This document shows, one piece after another, positions 24,045 to 33,215 of a DNA stretch of 41,128 nucleotides; the stretch's first letter is position 1; each line of letters starts with the position of its first letter. Made by a program: the position numbers and the translations under genes. Below the pieces are notes generated by a model. The model had not been told where the DNA came from. It did not search any database and saw nothing but the letters and a program-made list of their open reading frames with translations. This DNA comes from a virus. The stretch spans positions 1-41,128 of IMG/VR virus record IMGVR_UViG_3300046169_000038, one strand, 5' to 3'.

Positions 24045-27000
24045 CGCCTACTTTAGGCCCCCAGTTGTGATGACCAGTCTTCAGGAACGACCAAGCTTTG
24101 TTCTCTCTTTTATGTACATAAGGTACAGTTTTACTCTTAGTAACAACTTTCGAGGCACCTACTACATCATTTTTCTCTTGACCAAGGATCACTTGACCAG
24201 TGTGGAGTACCTGAGAACTGGACGTAGAACCAGTCTTAACCCAGTCGCCTGGTTCTGTAGTCACTCTCTGACCAACAAATGAGGTGTTCTCACCTTCTAG
24301 TGTAGTCTTAGATGTTTGTTGTACTAGAGGATCTGAAGTCATACCTACTTGTAGGTCATTAGGTGCTATACCACCCCAACTGTTTTCCCAGTCGTTCCAA
24401 AGTAAAGCGGCATCAGTATTAAACTCTGTACCAGCATCAATCACAAGTGGTGCTTGGTGATCTAAATTCTTCCAAGTATCTTTGGACGGTGATAATACTA
24501 AATCACCATGAGTCTTCTCAACGTGGAATGGGTTAACATTGATAGTCTTAGATGCCATAGTTTGAGACAAATAAGGAGTCTCGGTATGGTTAAGATAGAT
24601 GTTATCGCCTTTCTTAACGGTATCTGTTGATTCGGCACTGTCATATTTTAAGAAAATCGACTTACATTTGTATGATGGTCTGATGAGTCCCTTAGATGGA
24701 TCCATTGACGCTCTGTGTTCAATACTCTTAGTATCCGTAAACTTCTGATTCTTGAAGTTATCTACAAAGAAACCTGTGTGTATTCTTTCTTCACCAGTAT
24801 CGTCAAATATTCTTTCGTTAGCTGCGTTAGACTCTAATAGGGAAAGCGTTGTTGCTTCCTCTAGTTTATCGATTCGTTTTTCGATCTTGTTGATGTCTTC
24901 CATCGTGTAACCACGTCTTGGAATAATAGTAGTCTCAAGATCTTTAACATGCATTGTGTTCGCATTCATATGAATCTTGTAGAGATCAATACAGTCCACT
25001 GGAGTCGATGGATACTTAGGTTGCATTGAAGATACACCCTGAATCAAACGTAACTCGCCACCCTTCGACAACACTAGTTTGTCAAGACGAGGCATGAAAT
25101 ACTCACCGTCACAGGTTATGACTGAGTTTGACTGTGGTAGACCCAATACGTCAGAAGCACTAAACGCATCAGTAGATGGATTGATAGATGGACGTAAGTC
25201 AACCACATCACGTAAATTTACTAGTCTATTATTCGCAGTTCTATGTACTGGTATATCTACATAAGGAAGACTATATGAACTAACGTCAAAGAAGTCCCCT
25301 GCTGTGTGTTCAAAGAAATCAAAAGAAACGTGGATCGGAACAACCGAAGAACTATCCCTTAATCCACCACCCCTGAAGAGTAGTTTAGCTTCATCGTAAT
25401 GAGTATCTCTTTGACCATTATCAATACCAAACACACCTAGTACATTTCTACCGTTTGCGCTATCTTCTCTAACAGAATTAACTCTATAAAGGTCGATTTT
25501 TCCTAACTCAATTAACTCTTGACCTACACCGTCAGAATCTATAGCATAAGTGGCGGTATGTGTTTTCAGTGTTTTATTCTTTCTAACTGGAGCACTGAGT
25601 TGTTCGAAATACATTAAGTCGTAAGTTGTACCGTCAACCAGACCCGAAATCTCGGCATCATTTCCATTGAAAGTAACAACCGCATCAGAAACCTCATCAG
25701 AATCCGCAGAAGAAACGATCCATGCACTACCGTTAGTTAGACTGGTGTCAGAACTACTGTTACTGAATGAGTGCGTAGTTGCTCCTGAAAGACTAAAACT
25801 TTTCTTTTTAGCTACAGTGTATACGTGATCACTAAACGTCTTGGGTCTAGGTAAGGGACTATCGAAGATAACACCTTTCTTTTCACTTTGATAAAGTTTA
25901 GTACTGTTGTTAGTTCGATATATGTTTAGGTAGTTGGTAGTCGGAGCTCCAGAATTAGTCACAACAGACTGAATATCACGGATACTCTTAGTTTCGTTCG
26001 TTATCTGTAGATCAAAAATATGTAGTTTTTTAGTACCAGAAACAGTACCGCTAATGTTTATACCACGAACACGACATGTACCAATTTTGTTACCACCGCC
26101 ATTGGCAGCATCGTGAATGTCTATTTTTTCACATGTCGAGAAGTTGGGCATACTACCCTTACCGTCAGTATATAATAAAAAGTTTGCATAGTCAACTGTT
26201 ACGGTGTCATTATTTCTAGAAATAGTATCGGTCGGTTTATCCGAGATGATAGTCGTAGCGGCATCTTTATTAATACGATAACCCCTAACGTATGCGGTGC
26301 CAGGCGATACTTTTAATTTGAACGTTGTGTCGTCATTGGGTTCAAATGAAGCACGGAAATAACGTTTAACGTAATCACCAGATTCTTCATACGTTCTGAT
26401 CGCCATTTCATCTCTAATAGATTTAAATCCAGAACTAGTCGTTGTTTTAGAAACAATTTGACCACCCACAACTTCAACGATCGGAATGAAATCATCTTCA
26501 TTTAAAACTACTCTCGCATCAGCAAGAGTGAGTTGGATACGATATCTGTCAGCACCAGGCGATGTTAGATTTGGAGTCTCTCCCTGATTATCATACAATG
26601 ATACGTCATCATCGACATTTACAATATCTTGCGTAACTTTAAAACCGAAACGACTCGATTGATTAGTTTCGTATTTACGGAAAATTAGTTTTTGTGGAGG
26701 ACAATAAACAACGTGACCTTGTATGAAGAAATGACCTTCGTCAACAGATATAGCAGAACCTAGACCGACAGCAGGATTAGTAGAAGTGTTTTCAGACTGA
26801 ACACTAAATGTGTAAGTGTTTCCGTCAGAAGCACCAATCAAAGATTCTCCGGCTTGAGCCCTAGTACCAGTCTCTCCACCTACCTGATCTTTGGTATACT
26901 CAACAATTAGTGTATCTGGATCATCTCCTTCAGCAGCAATTGCATTGACGACCAGAAATTCTTTGTTGCTTCCAGTAGATCCGATCTCAAAAGTTAGACC

Positions 27001-27285
27001 TTCTAATACACTTGGGTCTGATGGAAACGGTGTTGCAGAACTTATTTTTATAAATTCTAATTCATTATCTACTCGGAAGGAGCCTGGGGATATTGATGCA
27101 CCTTCAGTAAATAGGTTTCCAGCAAGTTGAGAAAATTGTTCTTGTATCGCTGTTTGTAACTGAGTTAACTCTCTTGCTTGTAGTGCTTTACCACTATTGA
27201 ATAGAATCTTATGATAATTTTTAGTTCTATCGTAATCATCTTTATAGGTGGTAGCAAAAGTATTTTCTGTATAAGTCGTTGGCAT
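23995..27285 (-). CDS. giant DUF4815-like structural protein, N-terminal part
   Basis: A 1,096-residue frame with the marine phage N-terminus: TYKDDYDRTKNYHKILFNSG, KALQARELTQLQTAIQEQFS, NLFTEGASISPGSFRV. This matches what I know as DUF4815 (name from memory). A long beta-rich body follows, with FFIQGHVVYCPPQKLIFRKY, TAYVRGYRINKDAAT and PSTPVDCIDLYKIHMNANTM, and a short helix (DINKIEKRIDKLEEATTLSL). It ends VGDEWVFTVPA-RSHETKR at a stop. Skipping one base at CCGGCCAGG (GGCC at 24019-24022) gives VFTVPAGHTKRNGKFHF and joins the downstream frame. It sits directly after gp8, where T4 has gp9 to gp11. Confidence 0.78.
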   Translation of the reverse strand: MPTTYTENTFATTYKDDYDRTKNYHKILFNSGKALQARELTQLQTAIQEQFSQLAGNLFTEGASISPGSFRVDNELEFIKISSATPFPSDPSVLEGLTFEIGSTGSNKEFLVVNAIAAEGDDPDTLIVEYTKDQVGGETGTRAQAGESLIGASDGNTYTFSVQSENTSTNPAVGLGSAISVDEGHFFIQGHVVYCPPQKLIFRKYETNQSSRFGFKVTQDIVNVDDDVSLYDNQGETPNLTSPGADRYRIQLTLADARVVLNEDDFIPIVEVVGGQIVSKTTTSSGFKSIRDEMAIRTYEESGDYVKRYFRASFEPNDDTTFKLKVSPGTAYVRGYRINKDAATTIISDKPTDTISRNNDTVTVDYANFLLYTDGKGSMPNFSTCEKIDIHDAANGGGNKIGTCRVRGINISGTVSGTKKLHIFDLQITNETKSIRDIQSVVTNSGAPTTNYLNIYRTNNSTKLYQSEKKGVIFDSPLPRPKTFSDHVYTVAKKKSFSLSGATTHSFSNSSSDTSLTNGSAWIVSSADSDEVSDAVVTFNGNDAEISGLVDGTTYDLMYFEQLSAPVRKNKTLKTHTATYAIDSDGVGQELIELGKIDLYRVNSVREDSANGRNVLGVFGIDNGQRDTHYDEAKLLFRGGGLRDSSSVVPIHVSFDFFEHTAGDFFDVSSYSLPYVDIPVHRTANNRLVNLRDVVDLRPSINPSTDAFSASDVLGLPQSNSVITCDGEYFMPRLDKLVLSKGGELRLIQGVSSMQPKYPSTPVDCIDLYKIHMNANTMHVKDLETTIIPRRGYTMEDINKIEKRIDKLEEATTLSLLESNAANERIFDDTGEERIHTGFFVDNFKNQKFTDTKSIEHRASMDPSKGLIRPSYKCKSIFLKYDSAESTDTVKKGDNIYLNHTETPYLSQTMASKTINVNPFHVEKTHGDLVLSPSKDTWKNLDHQAPLVIDAGTEFNTDAALLWNDWENSWGGIAPNDLQVGMTSDPLVQQTSKTTLEGENTSFVGQRVTTEPGDWVKTGSTSSSQVLHTGQVILGQEKNDVVGASKVVTKSKTVPYVHKRENKAWSFLKTGHHNWGPKVGDEWVFTVPARSHETKR

Positions 27286-27299
27286 TTTTCTATATTACC

Positions 27300-28754
27300 C
27301 TAGAGTTGTATTACGATTTTTAAATCTTCGGTTTGTTCAGATGAACGGTCAACTGCCGCTCTGTTATCAATATATAGGAGTTCTCCAGAGAGAGGATCTA
27401 CCTCACCTCTAATATAATTGTTTTGCAAGATCTTTCCTGTGTTAGTACCATTACCGTCTGCCACATCTAAAGTAACACTTTGACCGATAAAGGGTGTGAA
27501 TCCTGTTCCTTCATTTTGGTGTACCAATAATCTCGCTTGTGAACCATCAACAGAAACTGAGTCAACCGTGTCAATATATGCTTTTGAGAATGGAGTATCT
27601 CCGTTCTGAGCAGTGATGAACTGGTCTTCCACAAACGAACCATTTATCGAAGTTAAGATAGCTCTGTCCAAAGTACTTCCTGTCGCATCCGTAAAGAAAT
27701 CCAGTTCTGATCTATTAGCAGAATCTCTAACCAATGGATTACGCAAAAGTAAAACTTGACGGAAAGTGTTGTCACCTAGTAAGAAGTCTCCACCTTCAGC
27801 ACCATCAATCTTGGCGTTAAACATACATGCGCCAGATTTTAAATCATCTCTTGGGTCGGCACCCAGACCATTTTCTGGGCCTAAAATAACTCGTCCAGAT
27901 GCACCTGTACCGCCACCACCAGCGAAACTTACACTAGCACGTTTGTAACCAGAACCACGGAATGAACCAGTTGACCAACCGTTTGGGTTAGTTCCTTGAA
28001 GGTTTCCGTCTGAATCTTGTTTAACTCTCAAGTTAACTACAGAGTTACCACTAACTATAGCAACTACCTCAGCGCCTGTACCATCACCATCAATTTTTGC
28101 GGTTGGTGTACCTGTATAATTGTTACCACCGCCAACTACTTGAACGCCTACTATCTCACCAGGCGTTGCCGCTAATTGTACCGCACGTTGTTCCACTTGT
28201 TCCGCAGTCGCATCAACAGATGCAGCTTCGTCAGAATCAACTAATTGTACAGGTATGTATGAAGAAGACAAAAATTTAGATGCAAGTAACGCACCGATAG
28301 AATATAAGAATTTCCAAACATAACCGTCCGCAGTAGTGAATGGAACACCTGTGGTGTTACCAGTAGGTTGAGTTGTAGAGTTTACTGGAGATCCGTTTGC
28401 ATCTCTACCTTGTTGTAAACAAACGTATAGTTCTTGGTTACTGTTCATTACATAATAAGGTTGTAACGGATAACCAATGTGATTATCGTCATAGGGCGAG
28501 TACTGTGTACCAGAAGACCAGTTACTACGAGGAACAACGAAAGATCTGTCAGTAATATTTTTAACAGATTGCATGTTCATTCGTGCATCACGTTCATCTC
28601 TTTTACGTGGTTGCGGAGTCGCAACATTGTCTTGTTCATCCCATTGTTCTGAACGAGCAATACCAGCATAATACCTTACACCAGCCGAATCGAAATCCTT
28701 GAACATGTCTTCAAGAAATTGTTTTTTAATTTTGTCTGTTACTATAGCACTCAT
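27300..28754 (-). CDS. 8: baseplate wedge protein gp8
   Basis: A 484-residue protein with the marine gp8 pattern: RYYAGIARSEQWDEQDN, MNMQSVKNITDRSFVVPRSN, YDDNHIGYPLQPYYVMNS, YVCLQQGRDANGSPVN, TTADGYVWKFLYSI. T4 gp8 has 334 residues and joins gp7 and gp6 in the wedge. The extra length lies in the Gly-rich second half (VVGGGNNYTGTPTAKIDGDG, VSFAGGGGTGASGRVI), which resembles the 'INGGRNYDSAP' segment in the gp14 of this window. It follows the gp10-like gene with a 9-base gap containing an AGGAAAAG ribosome site and is in one uninterrupted frame. Confidence 0.85.
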   Translation of the reverse strand: MSAIVTDKIKKQFLEDMFKDFDSAGVRYYAGIARSEQWDEQDNVATPQPRKRDERDARMNMQSVKNITDRSFVVPRSNWSSGTQYSPYDDNHIGYPLQPYYVMNSNQELYVCLQQGRDANGSPVNSTTQPTGNTTGVPFTTADGYVWKFLYSIGALLASKFLSSSYIPVQLVDSDEAASVDATAEQVEQRAVQLAATPGEIVGVQVVGGGNNYTGTPTAKIDGDGTGAEVVAIVSGNSVVNLRVKQDSDGNLQGTNPNGWSTGSFRGSGYKRASVSFAGGGGTGASGRVILGPENGLGADPRDDLKSGACMFNAKIDGAEGGDFLLGDNTFRQVLLLRNPLVRDSANRSELDFFTDATGSTLDRAILTSINGSFVEDQFITAQNGDTPFSKAYIDTVDSVSVDGSQARLLVHQNEGTGFTPFIGQSVTLDVADGNGTNTGKILQNNYIRGEVDPLSGELLYIDNRAAVDRSSEQTEDLKIVIQL

Positions 28755-28763
28755 TTACTTTTC

Positions 28764-29042
28764 CTATGAAATCGTTGCGCCGTTATTTGAAATTACGTAC
28801 CAATTTTGTGTTCCGCCCACAGATGCCCAAATCAGTTGAACCGACTTGTTCGGAGGTAATACTACTGACTGTACACCAGATGGGTTACCAGTAATAGCAA
28901 TTGTATAACTACCAGTTTGGTTTATGTTTATTAAATATTTGACTTCACCATCTTCTACACCATTCGGTAAAGTGGCAGTGTTAGTACCTGCAAGCCTTAT
29001 TGAAATATGATATTGGTGCATTAAGACTAACAGTAACGCCAC
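28764..29042 (-). CDS. gp10-like protein, C-terminal part (frame +1)
   Basis: Continues the protein at 28981-29778. After the break near 28988-28996 (AAGGCTTGCAGG on the coding strand) this frame reads AGTNTATLPNGVEDGEVKYL, NINQTGSYTIAITGN and ends KSVQLIWASVGGTQNWYVIS, a compact beta-domain that often closes phage fibre proteins (last strand 'W-x-V-I-S'). The ATG at 29042 would give an alien start, so it is not an independent gene. The joined protein has about 337 residues. Confidence 0.7.
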   Translation of the reverse strand: MALLLVLMHQYHISIRLAGTNTATLPNGVEDGEVKYLININQTGSYTIAITGNPSGVQSVVLPPNKSVQLIWASVGGTQNWYVISNNGATIS

Positions 29043-29778
29043 TAGTGGTGATACCTTCTGTTTTTAATGTCAGTTTAGATTCTACCGCAACCGCACCAGT
29101 TCCTTTACCATGCAATTCTAAGTTAACATTTGCCTGATCACCTACTGCCTTTAGTGCTGGGTGTAGGTTAATTGCAGCTGAAACAACCTCAACATTGTTG
29201 ATAGCGTTTGTTGCTGGAGTAAGAGTAATTAGTTCGTTACCAGATCCATCATCAATTGCAGTAGATATTTTTGGTTCTGAAATTACTGGAGTGGTAAGTG
29301 TTTTGTTAGTTAAAGTCTGAGCATGACTATTAAAAGTAAACTCATCATTTGTACCTAGTAAAGGTAGAGTTACTGTACGATCAGCTGCAAGTTCACTCAC
29401 ACCAAATATGTATTGGTGATTAGCACTTGTATCATTAATTTGTGGAGTAGTAATAACAGGACTGGTTAAAGTCTTGTTAGTTAACGTTTGAGCAGGAGTA
29501 GTTAGTACGAAGTCACCGTCCGCATCTGGAAGTGTTAATACTCTATCTGCTGTCGCATTAGCGGCTGTCAGTTTTACTTCAAAGTTATCGATGGACGTTC
29601 CTTCAAATAAGATACCGTCAGAGTCGAACTGGATCTTAGTTGCCAGTACGTCACTATCCCCACCGAGGAATTTATAAAGTTCTACGAAGTTTGCGTTTAT
29701 TTTTAAACCAGCAGTACGAAGGGTATCCCCTTGACCGTCATTCGCTACTACGCCTCTATTTAATACTTGTCTTGTCAT
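28981..29778 (-). CDS. gp10-like baseplate wedge/fibre protein, N-terminal part
   Basis: The first 40 residues, MTRQVLNRGVVANDGQGDTL followed by RTAGLKINANFVELYKFLGG, line up with the start of T4 gp10 (KQNINIGNVVDDGTGDYL, then RKGGIKINENFDELYYELG). In T4 this segment anchors the gp10 trimer on gp7. The body is different: two 'AQTLTNKTLTSPVI' or 'AQTLTNKTLTTPVI' repeats and 'VLTLPDADGDFVLTTP' or 'TVTLPLLGTNDEFTF' units, as in phage fibre shafts. The gene sits between gp7-like and gp8, not after gp9 as in T4. So it is probably a fibre tethered to the wedge by a gp10-type plug. It has its own late promoter 26 bases upstream. Confidence 0.72.
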   Translation of the reverse strand: MTRQVLNRGVVANDGQGDTLRTAGLKINANFVELYKFLGGDSDVLATKIQFDSDGILFEGTSIDNFEVKLTAANATADRVLTLPDADGDFVLTTPAQTLTNKTLTSPVITTPQINDTSANHQYIFGVSELAADRTVTLPLLGTNDEFTFNSHAQTLTNKTLTTPVISEPKISTAIDDGSGNELITLTPATNAINNVEVVSAAINLHPALKAVGDQANVNLELHGKGTGAVAVESKLTLKTEGITTSGVTVSLNAPISYFNKACRY

Positions 29779-29803
29779 CTCTTCTACCTAAGATTGTTAC
29801 TTC

Positions 29804-29811
29804 TATTTATA
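29804..29811 (-). promoter_or_regulatory. T4-type late promoter for the gp10-like gene
   Basis: The minus strand reads TATAAATA five bases past the gp7-like stop (29816) and 26 bases before the ATG at 29778. The wider context CGTATAAATAGAA is shared with the promoter at 33204, which reads CGTATAAATAGAT. Confidence 0.78.
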
Positions 29812-29815
29812 CGTT

Positions 29816-30889
29816 TTATAACAGTTCATCGAGAGTTATTTCACTATCTGAATCACCAGTTATACCAACTGCTGGGTTATTTGTGTCTTCCCTTTCAACG
29901 TTTCTCCAAGTAAACTGTTCTTGGTCAATCGTTTCTAGTGAAGATAATCCAATACCTGAACTATCCGCATTGTGATCAATATCAAATGTCGGTGAGTTAG
30001 GTTCTAGATATTCTGTCATGGTCTGATACAAGTTATGCAGTTCACCAATAGACTTATCTGCAACGTCCTTCATATCATTACCGCCTGGGTTAGGATAGGT
30101 TGTTGTACTACCCAAATTCATTCTGAACTTCATGTTAGTTCCTCCTCCAATATTAGTGTCGAAGTAATCAAACAGTGCAGTGTGTTGTGCGTAACCTTCT
30201 GGATGACGCATAGTTGCAATACCTTCCACTTCTTGTGGTGGAATGTCCAACGTGCCAGGAAATGGTTGATTCTCGATATCCAAATCAACAACACCTTCTA
30301 ATTGTACTTGTGATCCCAAGTACATACCAGCTGGATGGACGAACAGTTTGTAAATATTTCTCCACTCAGATATAGACAATTCACTCTTGATTTGAATTGC
30401 ATATGTCTGATATAATTTATCGTCTGTAAGATATCTTTGAGACGATGATCCGATTTCAGACTCATTTAAGTTGAAAACGTTTTTCTTTGTATAGACCACA
30501 TCTGGATCTATATTAAAGAATGTACGAAAGAACTGTTGTATCGAGTACTTAGTACCTTTAGATTTGTACAATGTATTCGAGTACTTTGCAGCCTCTCTCT
30601 TATCTGGGAATCCTTCAAAGTAAGATTGTCCCAATAATAGTTCATCTTCTACGAACGATAGAAGATCAATATCTGTTTGAGTAATGTCCTTTGTAAGGAA
30701 CAACTCATTAAGAAGATTAGTCGGTGAGGACTCCTGATCTTCAAACGAATAATAAGCCTTTAATAACTTGACAAATGTAGGATAATTCTCTACAATATGA
30801 TCGGGAAGTACTTCCTCAACCTTATAGTGTCGTAGGTTTATTTCCCTACGACCTAGATCCGAAAATGTCTTATCTAAATGTGTGGTCAT
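29816..30889 (-). CDS. 7: gp7-like baseplate wedge protein (C-terminal-domain form)
   Basis: A 357-residue protein between gp6 and the gp10-like gene. Residues about 30-210 resemble the C-terminal domain of T4 gp7: ENYPTFVKLLKAYYSFEDQE, DKREAAKYSNTLYKSKGTKY, SIQQFFRTFFN, and most clearly YAIQIKSELSISEWRNIYKL then FVHPAGMYLG, which parallels T4 gp7 YVMKIKSNLPSSRWKSDVIR then FVHPVGFGF. T4 gp7 has 1,032 residues, so the large N-terminal domains are absent here. In T4, gp7 with gp6 forms the wedge core. The final 150 residues are acidic and loosely structured. The start overlaps the gp6 stop (TAATG). Confidence 0.75.
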   Translation of the reverse strand: MTTHLDKTFSDLGRREINLRHYKVEEVLPDHIVENYPTFVKLLKAYYSFEDQESSPTNLLNELFLTKDITQTDIDLLSFVEDELLLGQSYFEGFPDKREAAKYSNTLYKSKGTKYSIQQFFRTFFNIDPDVVYTKKNVFNLNESEIGSSSQRYLTDDKLYQTYAIQIKSELSISEWRNIYKLFVHPAGMYLGSQVQLEGVVDLDIENQPFPGTLDIPPQEVEGIATMRHPEGYAQHTALFDYFDTNIGGGTNMKFRMNLGSTTTYPNPGGNDMKDVADKSIGELHNLYQTMTEYLEPNSPTFDIDHNADSSGIGLSSLETIDQEQFTWRNVEREDTNNPAVGITGDSDSEITLDELL

Positions 30890-32718
30890 TAGTTAGTCGC
30901 TGTCGTTAGAATACCAGTTGTTTGTGATCTCGAATCATCGAAACTAAGAACATCGTTTCTCTGTGGTACAACTAATGATTGGTTAGCTGGAACCGCAGAT
31001 ACCTTAATAAATGTCTGACCTCCAGTAATACTATCTACTTGTAGTCCGACCAGATAAACTGTACCTGTACTTGATGCATAGTTACCTACATTATCTACCA
31101 ATACACGGTTGTCTGTCAAGTTAATAACCTGTAAAATATTACTATTTAATTTGTTTCGTATAACACAGTTAACATTTTGGAATACAAAGTTTGTTGATGT
31201 GACGATAAAGTTCTCATCATCTCTCGATTGTAATTCAACAGGGAACTTCAATGTATGGTTTGATACGAGTCCGAGTGTCGGTGTGAATCTTTGTTGCATC
31301 TTCACTGAAGTACGAGAAGAAAGAATCGCAGGCGAGATTTCATCAATCAATGACAGTAGGTTTGATCGTCTAAACGCTTGGTCAAACTTACCAGTATTTT
31401 CATTAAAGTATTGACGTACCGCATCATCTACCTGTGTTTTAATTGTGTTAAGTGTCAATGAAGTAAGTCTTTCATTGAATTGGAATTTGGTGTCTAGTTC
31501 CACAAACGTTCTTACAGGATCAGCAAACTTCAAATCAAAAGAAGCGATTGACAACTGTTCTGCAAGATCTAAGATTGCGGTCTTAGTTGCATCTATTGTT
31601 GTGGTTGGTATATTAGTGTTGAACAGTACAGACATATAAACACATCCATACTCTTTAACAATATTGTCTTCTCCACCCCATGACTTGATGTCTTTAATTA
31701 GAGATGAGAAGTTACGTAATACAAGTGAAGAGTAATCTGCATGAGTTACCATTCTGTTTTGAGCTGCATATTGGAATGGTGCATTCTTACGAATAGATTC
31801 TAATGTTTCTTTCTCAGCACCACCAGATGATTCTGCTTCCGTTGTTATTGTTGGTGTACGAGTAGTACTTGCATTAATCTGAATTTCATTTACTGGTTCG
31901 AATATATCAGAGAAGTTAGCTGCATCACCAGATACAGATAAGTATTCAACGACAATCTTATTTCCTGGCTCTGGTGTTCTACCAAGAGTAGTACCATTAC
32001 CAAAGGTTAATTCAAAATGTCCGTTAGGCATTTCTTTTAGAATGTATAGTGTCGAGTCGTTGTTAATTACATTTGCTTCAAGTATATTCTTATATGCAGT
32101 GAAGTCTAAAGATGTTGAACTAGGATGTACCTTTACTACCGCAGTAGATAGATCTAAGTTTTTATCTGGGATTATGTAAGTAATGTTTTCCGTGTTATCA
32201 CCAGAGATAAACGTCTTAGTTTTTGCGTTACCCTCTTTGATAGGTATTATATTAGAACCGTTTTGTTGTTGGAACTCATAAAAACCAAACCCATCATCTG
32301 TCGCAGAAATGGTTTCTGTTGTTTGGAATGTGTATTCAACATCTTCTACAGATGTCGTAAATTTGTAACCAGAAGGTAAAGAGATACGTGGACTACGATC
32401 GGCTACACCATTTAGATTGATTGACATTTTAATGAAAGCAGTAGAGGCATTCTTACTATCTGGGATATATCCGATACCTTCGGAAAGAGATACCAAAGAA
32501 CTACGCAACTGTGCAGTACCAAGGAAGGATTCGTTCAATGCGAAGTTGGCAGTCAACGCATTTATATGCGTATTATATGCCAAAACATCTAATAGGTTTG
32601 ATAAACCAGATGCTTCGAAATTGAAGTCCTTAAACTCCTTTTCCTGTTGAAGGTATTCTTTCAGATTGTTTTTGATTGCCTGAAAGTCTAATGCTGTTGA
32701 TTTTATTGTTGTTGCCAT
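30889..32718 (-). CDS. 6: baseplate wedge protein gp6
   Basis: A 609-residue protein, close to the 660 of T4 gp6, with the gp6/J family signature: FEASGLSNLLDVLAYNTHIN, ALTANFALNESFLGTAQLRS, SLSEGIGYIPDSKNASTAFI, later HFELTFGNGTTLGRTPEPGN, ESIRKNAPFQYAAQNRMVTH and ADYSSLVLRNFSSLIKDIKS. gp6 forms the inner ring that joins the six wedges and drives the opening of the baseplate on contraction. The C-terminal 150 residues (SLIDEISPAILSSRTSVKMQ) are also typical. One intact frame. It sits directly downstream of gp25, which binds it in the wedge core. Confidence 0.92.
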   Translation of the reverse strand: MATTIKSTALDFQAIKNNLKEYLQQEKEFKDFNFEASGLSNLLDVLAYNTHINALTANFALNESFLGTAQLRSSLVSLSEGIGYIPDSKNASTAFIKMSINLNGVADRSPRISLPSGYKFTTSVEDVEYTFQTTETISATDDGFGFYEFQQQNGSNIIPIKEGNAKTKTFISGDNTENITYIIPDKNLDLSTAVVKVHPSSTSLDFTAYKNILEANVINNDSTLYILKEMPNGHFELTFGNGTTLGRTPEPGNKIVVEYLSVSGDAANFSDIFEPVNEIQINASTTRTPTITTEAESSGGAEKETLESIRKNAPFQYAAQNRMVTHADYSSLVLRNFSSLIKDIKSWGGEDNIVKEYGCVYMSVLFNTNIPTTTIDATKTAILDLAEQLSIASFDLKFADPVRTFVELDTKFQFNERLTSLTLNTIKTQVDDAVRQYFNENTGKFDQAFRRSNLLSLIDEISPAILSSRTSVKMQQRFTPTLGLVSNHTLKFPVELQSRDDENFIVTSTNFVFQNVNCVIRNKLNSNILQVINLTDNRVLVDNVGNYASSTGTVYLVGLQVDSITGGQTFIKVSAVPANQSLVVPQRNDVLSFDDSRSQTTGILTTATN

Positions 32719-33177
32719 TTATCTTAACCTACTTAATACGGTAGTAAATTCTACAAGTTCTCCAGTGTTGATTACCTTAAAGATAACCGTTACTTCAGCA
32801 GAGTTGTAGTCTGGTTGCATGTTGACCGACACCTTTAGTGTAGGTATGTCAACACGAGGTTCATATACTTCTAAAACGTTCTTAATCTCACGAATTACAG
32901 ACTTCTCTGTTCCACCGTCTGCAAGTTCAAATAAGAAATTATAAAGGTTTCCACCATAATATGGATTGAATGGTTTCTCTCCTTGGTTAGTTAACAGGAG
33001 ATTCTTTACCGCAAACTTCACTGACTCTACATTTAGTTTCTTGTAGATATCTCTAGTTTGCGATTTGAGAGCCAACGACAAATCTATATCAGAGTATTCT
33101 TTGTTACGTGTTGCGGTAACAGTAGACGCTGATGATAGATTAGTGTCTTCTATCGATAATGCTCTTGTGATTGCCAT
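32719..33177 (-). CDS. 25: baseplate wedge protein gp25
   Basis: A 152-residue protein of the GPW/gp25 family. In T4, gp25 bridges the wedge core bundle to the first sheath ring. Signature segments: DIDLSLALKSQTRDIYKKLN, VKNLLLTNQGEKPFNPYYGG, NLYNFLFELADGG, and the Glu-Pro-Arg of VLEVYEPRVDIPTLKV, the EPR core typical of the family. The N-terminus is about 20 residues longer than the minimal domain. It has a late promoter 27 bases upstream and its stop adjoins the gp6 ATG. Confidence 0.93.
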   Translation of the reverse strand: MAITRALSIEDTNLSSASTVTATRNKEYSDIDLSLALKSQTRDIYKKLNVESVKFAVKNLLLTNQGEKPFNPYYGGNLYNFLFELADGGTEKSVIREIKNVLEVYEPRVDIPTLKVSVNMQPDYNSAEVTVIFKVINTGELVEFTTVLSRLR

Positions 33178-33203
33178 ATTAGTCTCTTAAATAACCTTGT
33201 ATC

Positions 33204-33211
33204 TATTTATA
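33204..33211 (-). promoter_or_regulatory. T4-type late promoter for gp25-gp6-gp7
   Basis: The minus strand reads TATAAATA five bases beyond the preceding stop (33216) and 27 bases before the gp25 ATG (33177). Context CGTATAAATAGAT. Confidence 0.8.
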
Positions 33212-33215
33212 CGTT

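Noticed and set aside
20994-27285. Two independent genes for the DUF4815-like region
   Set aside because: The downstream frame's ATG (24044) lies inside the upstream frame with no ribosome site, and bridging one base at GGCC gives a smooth VFTVPAGHTKRNGKF junction.
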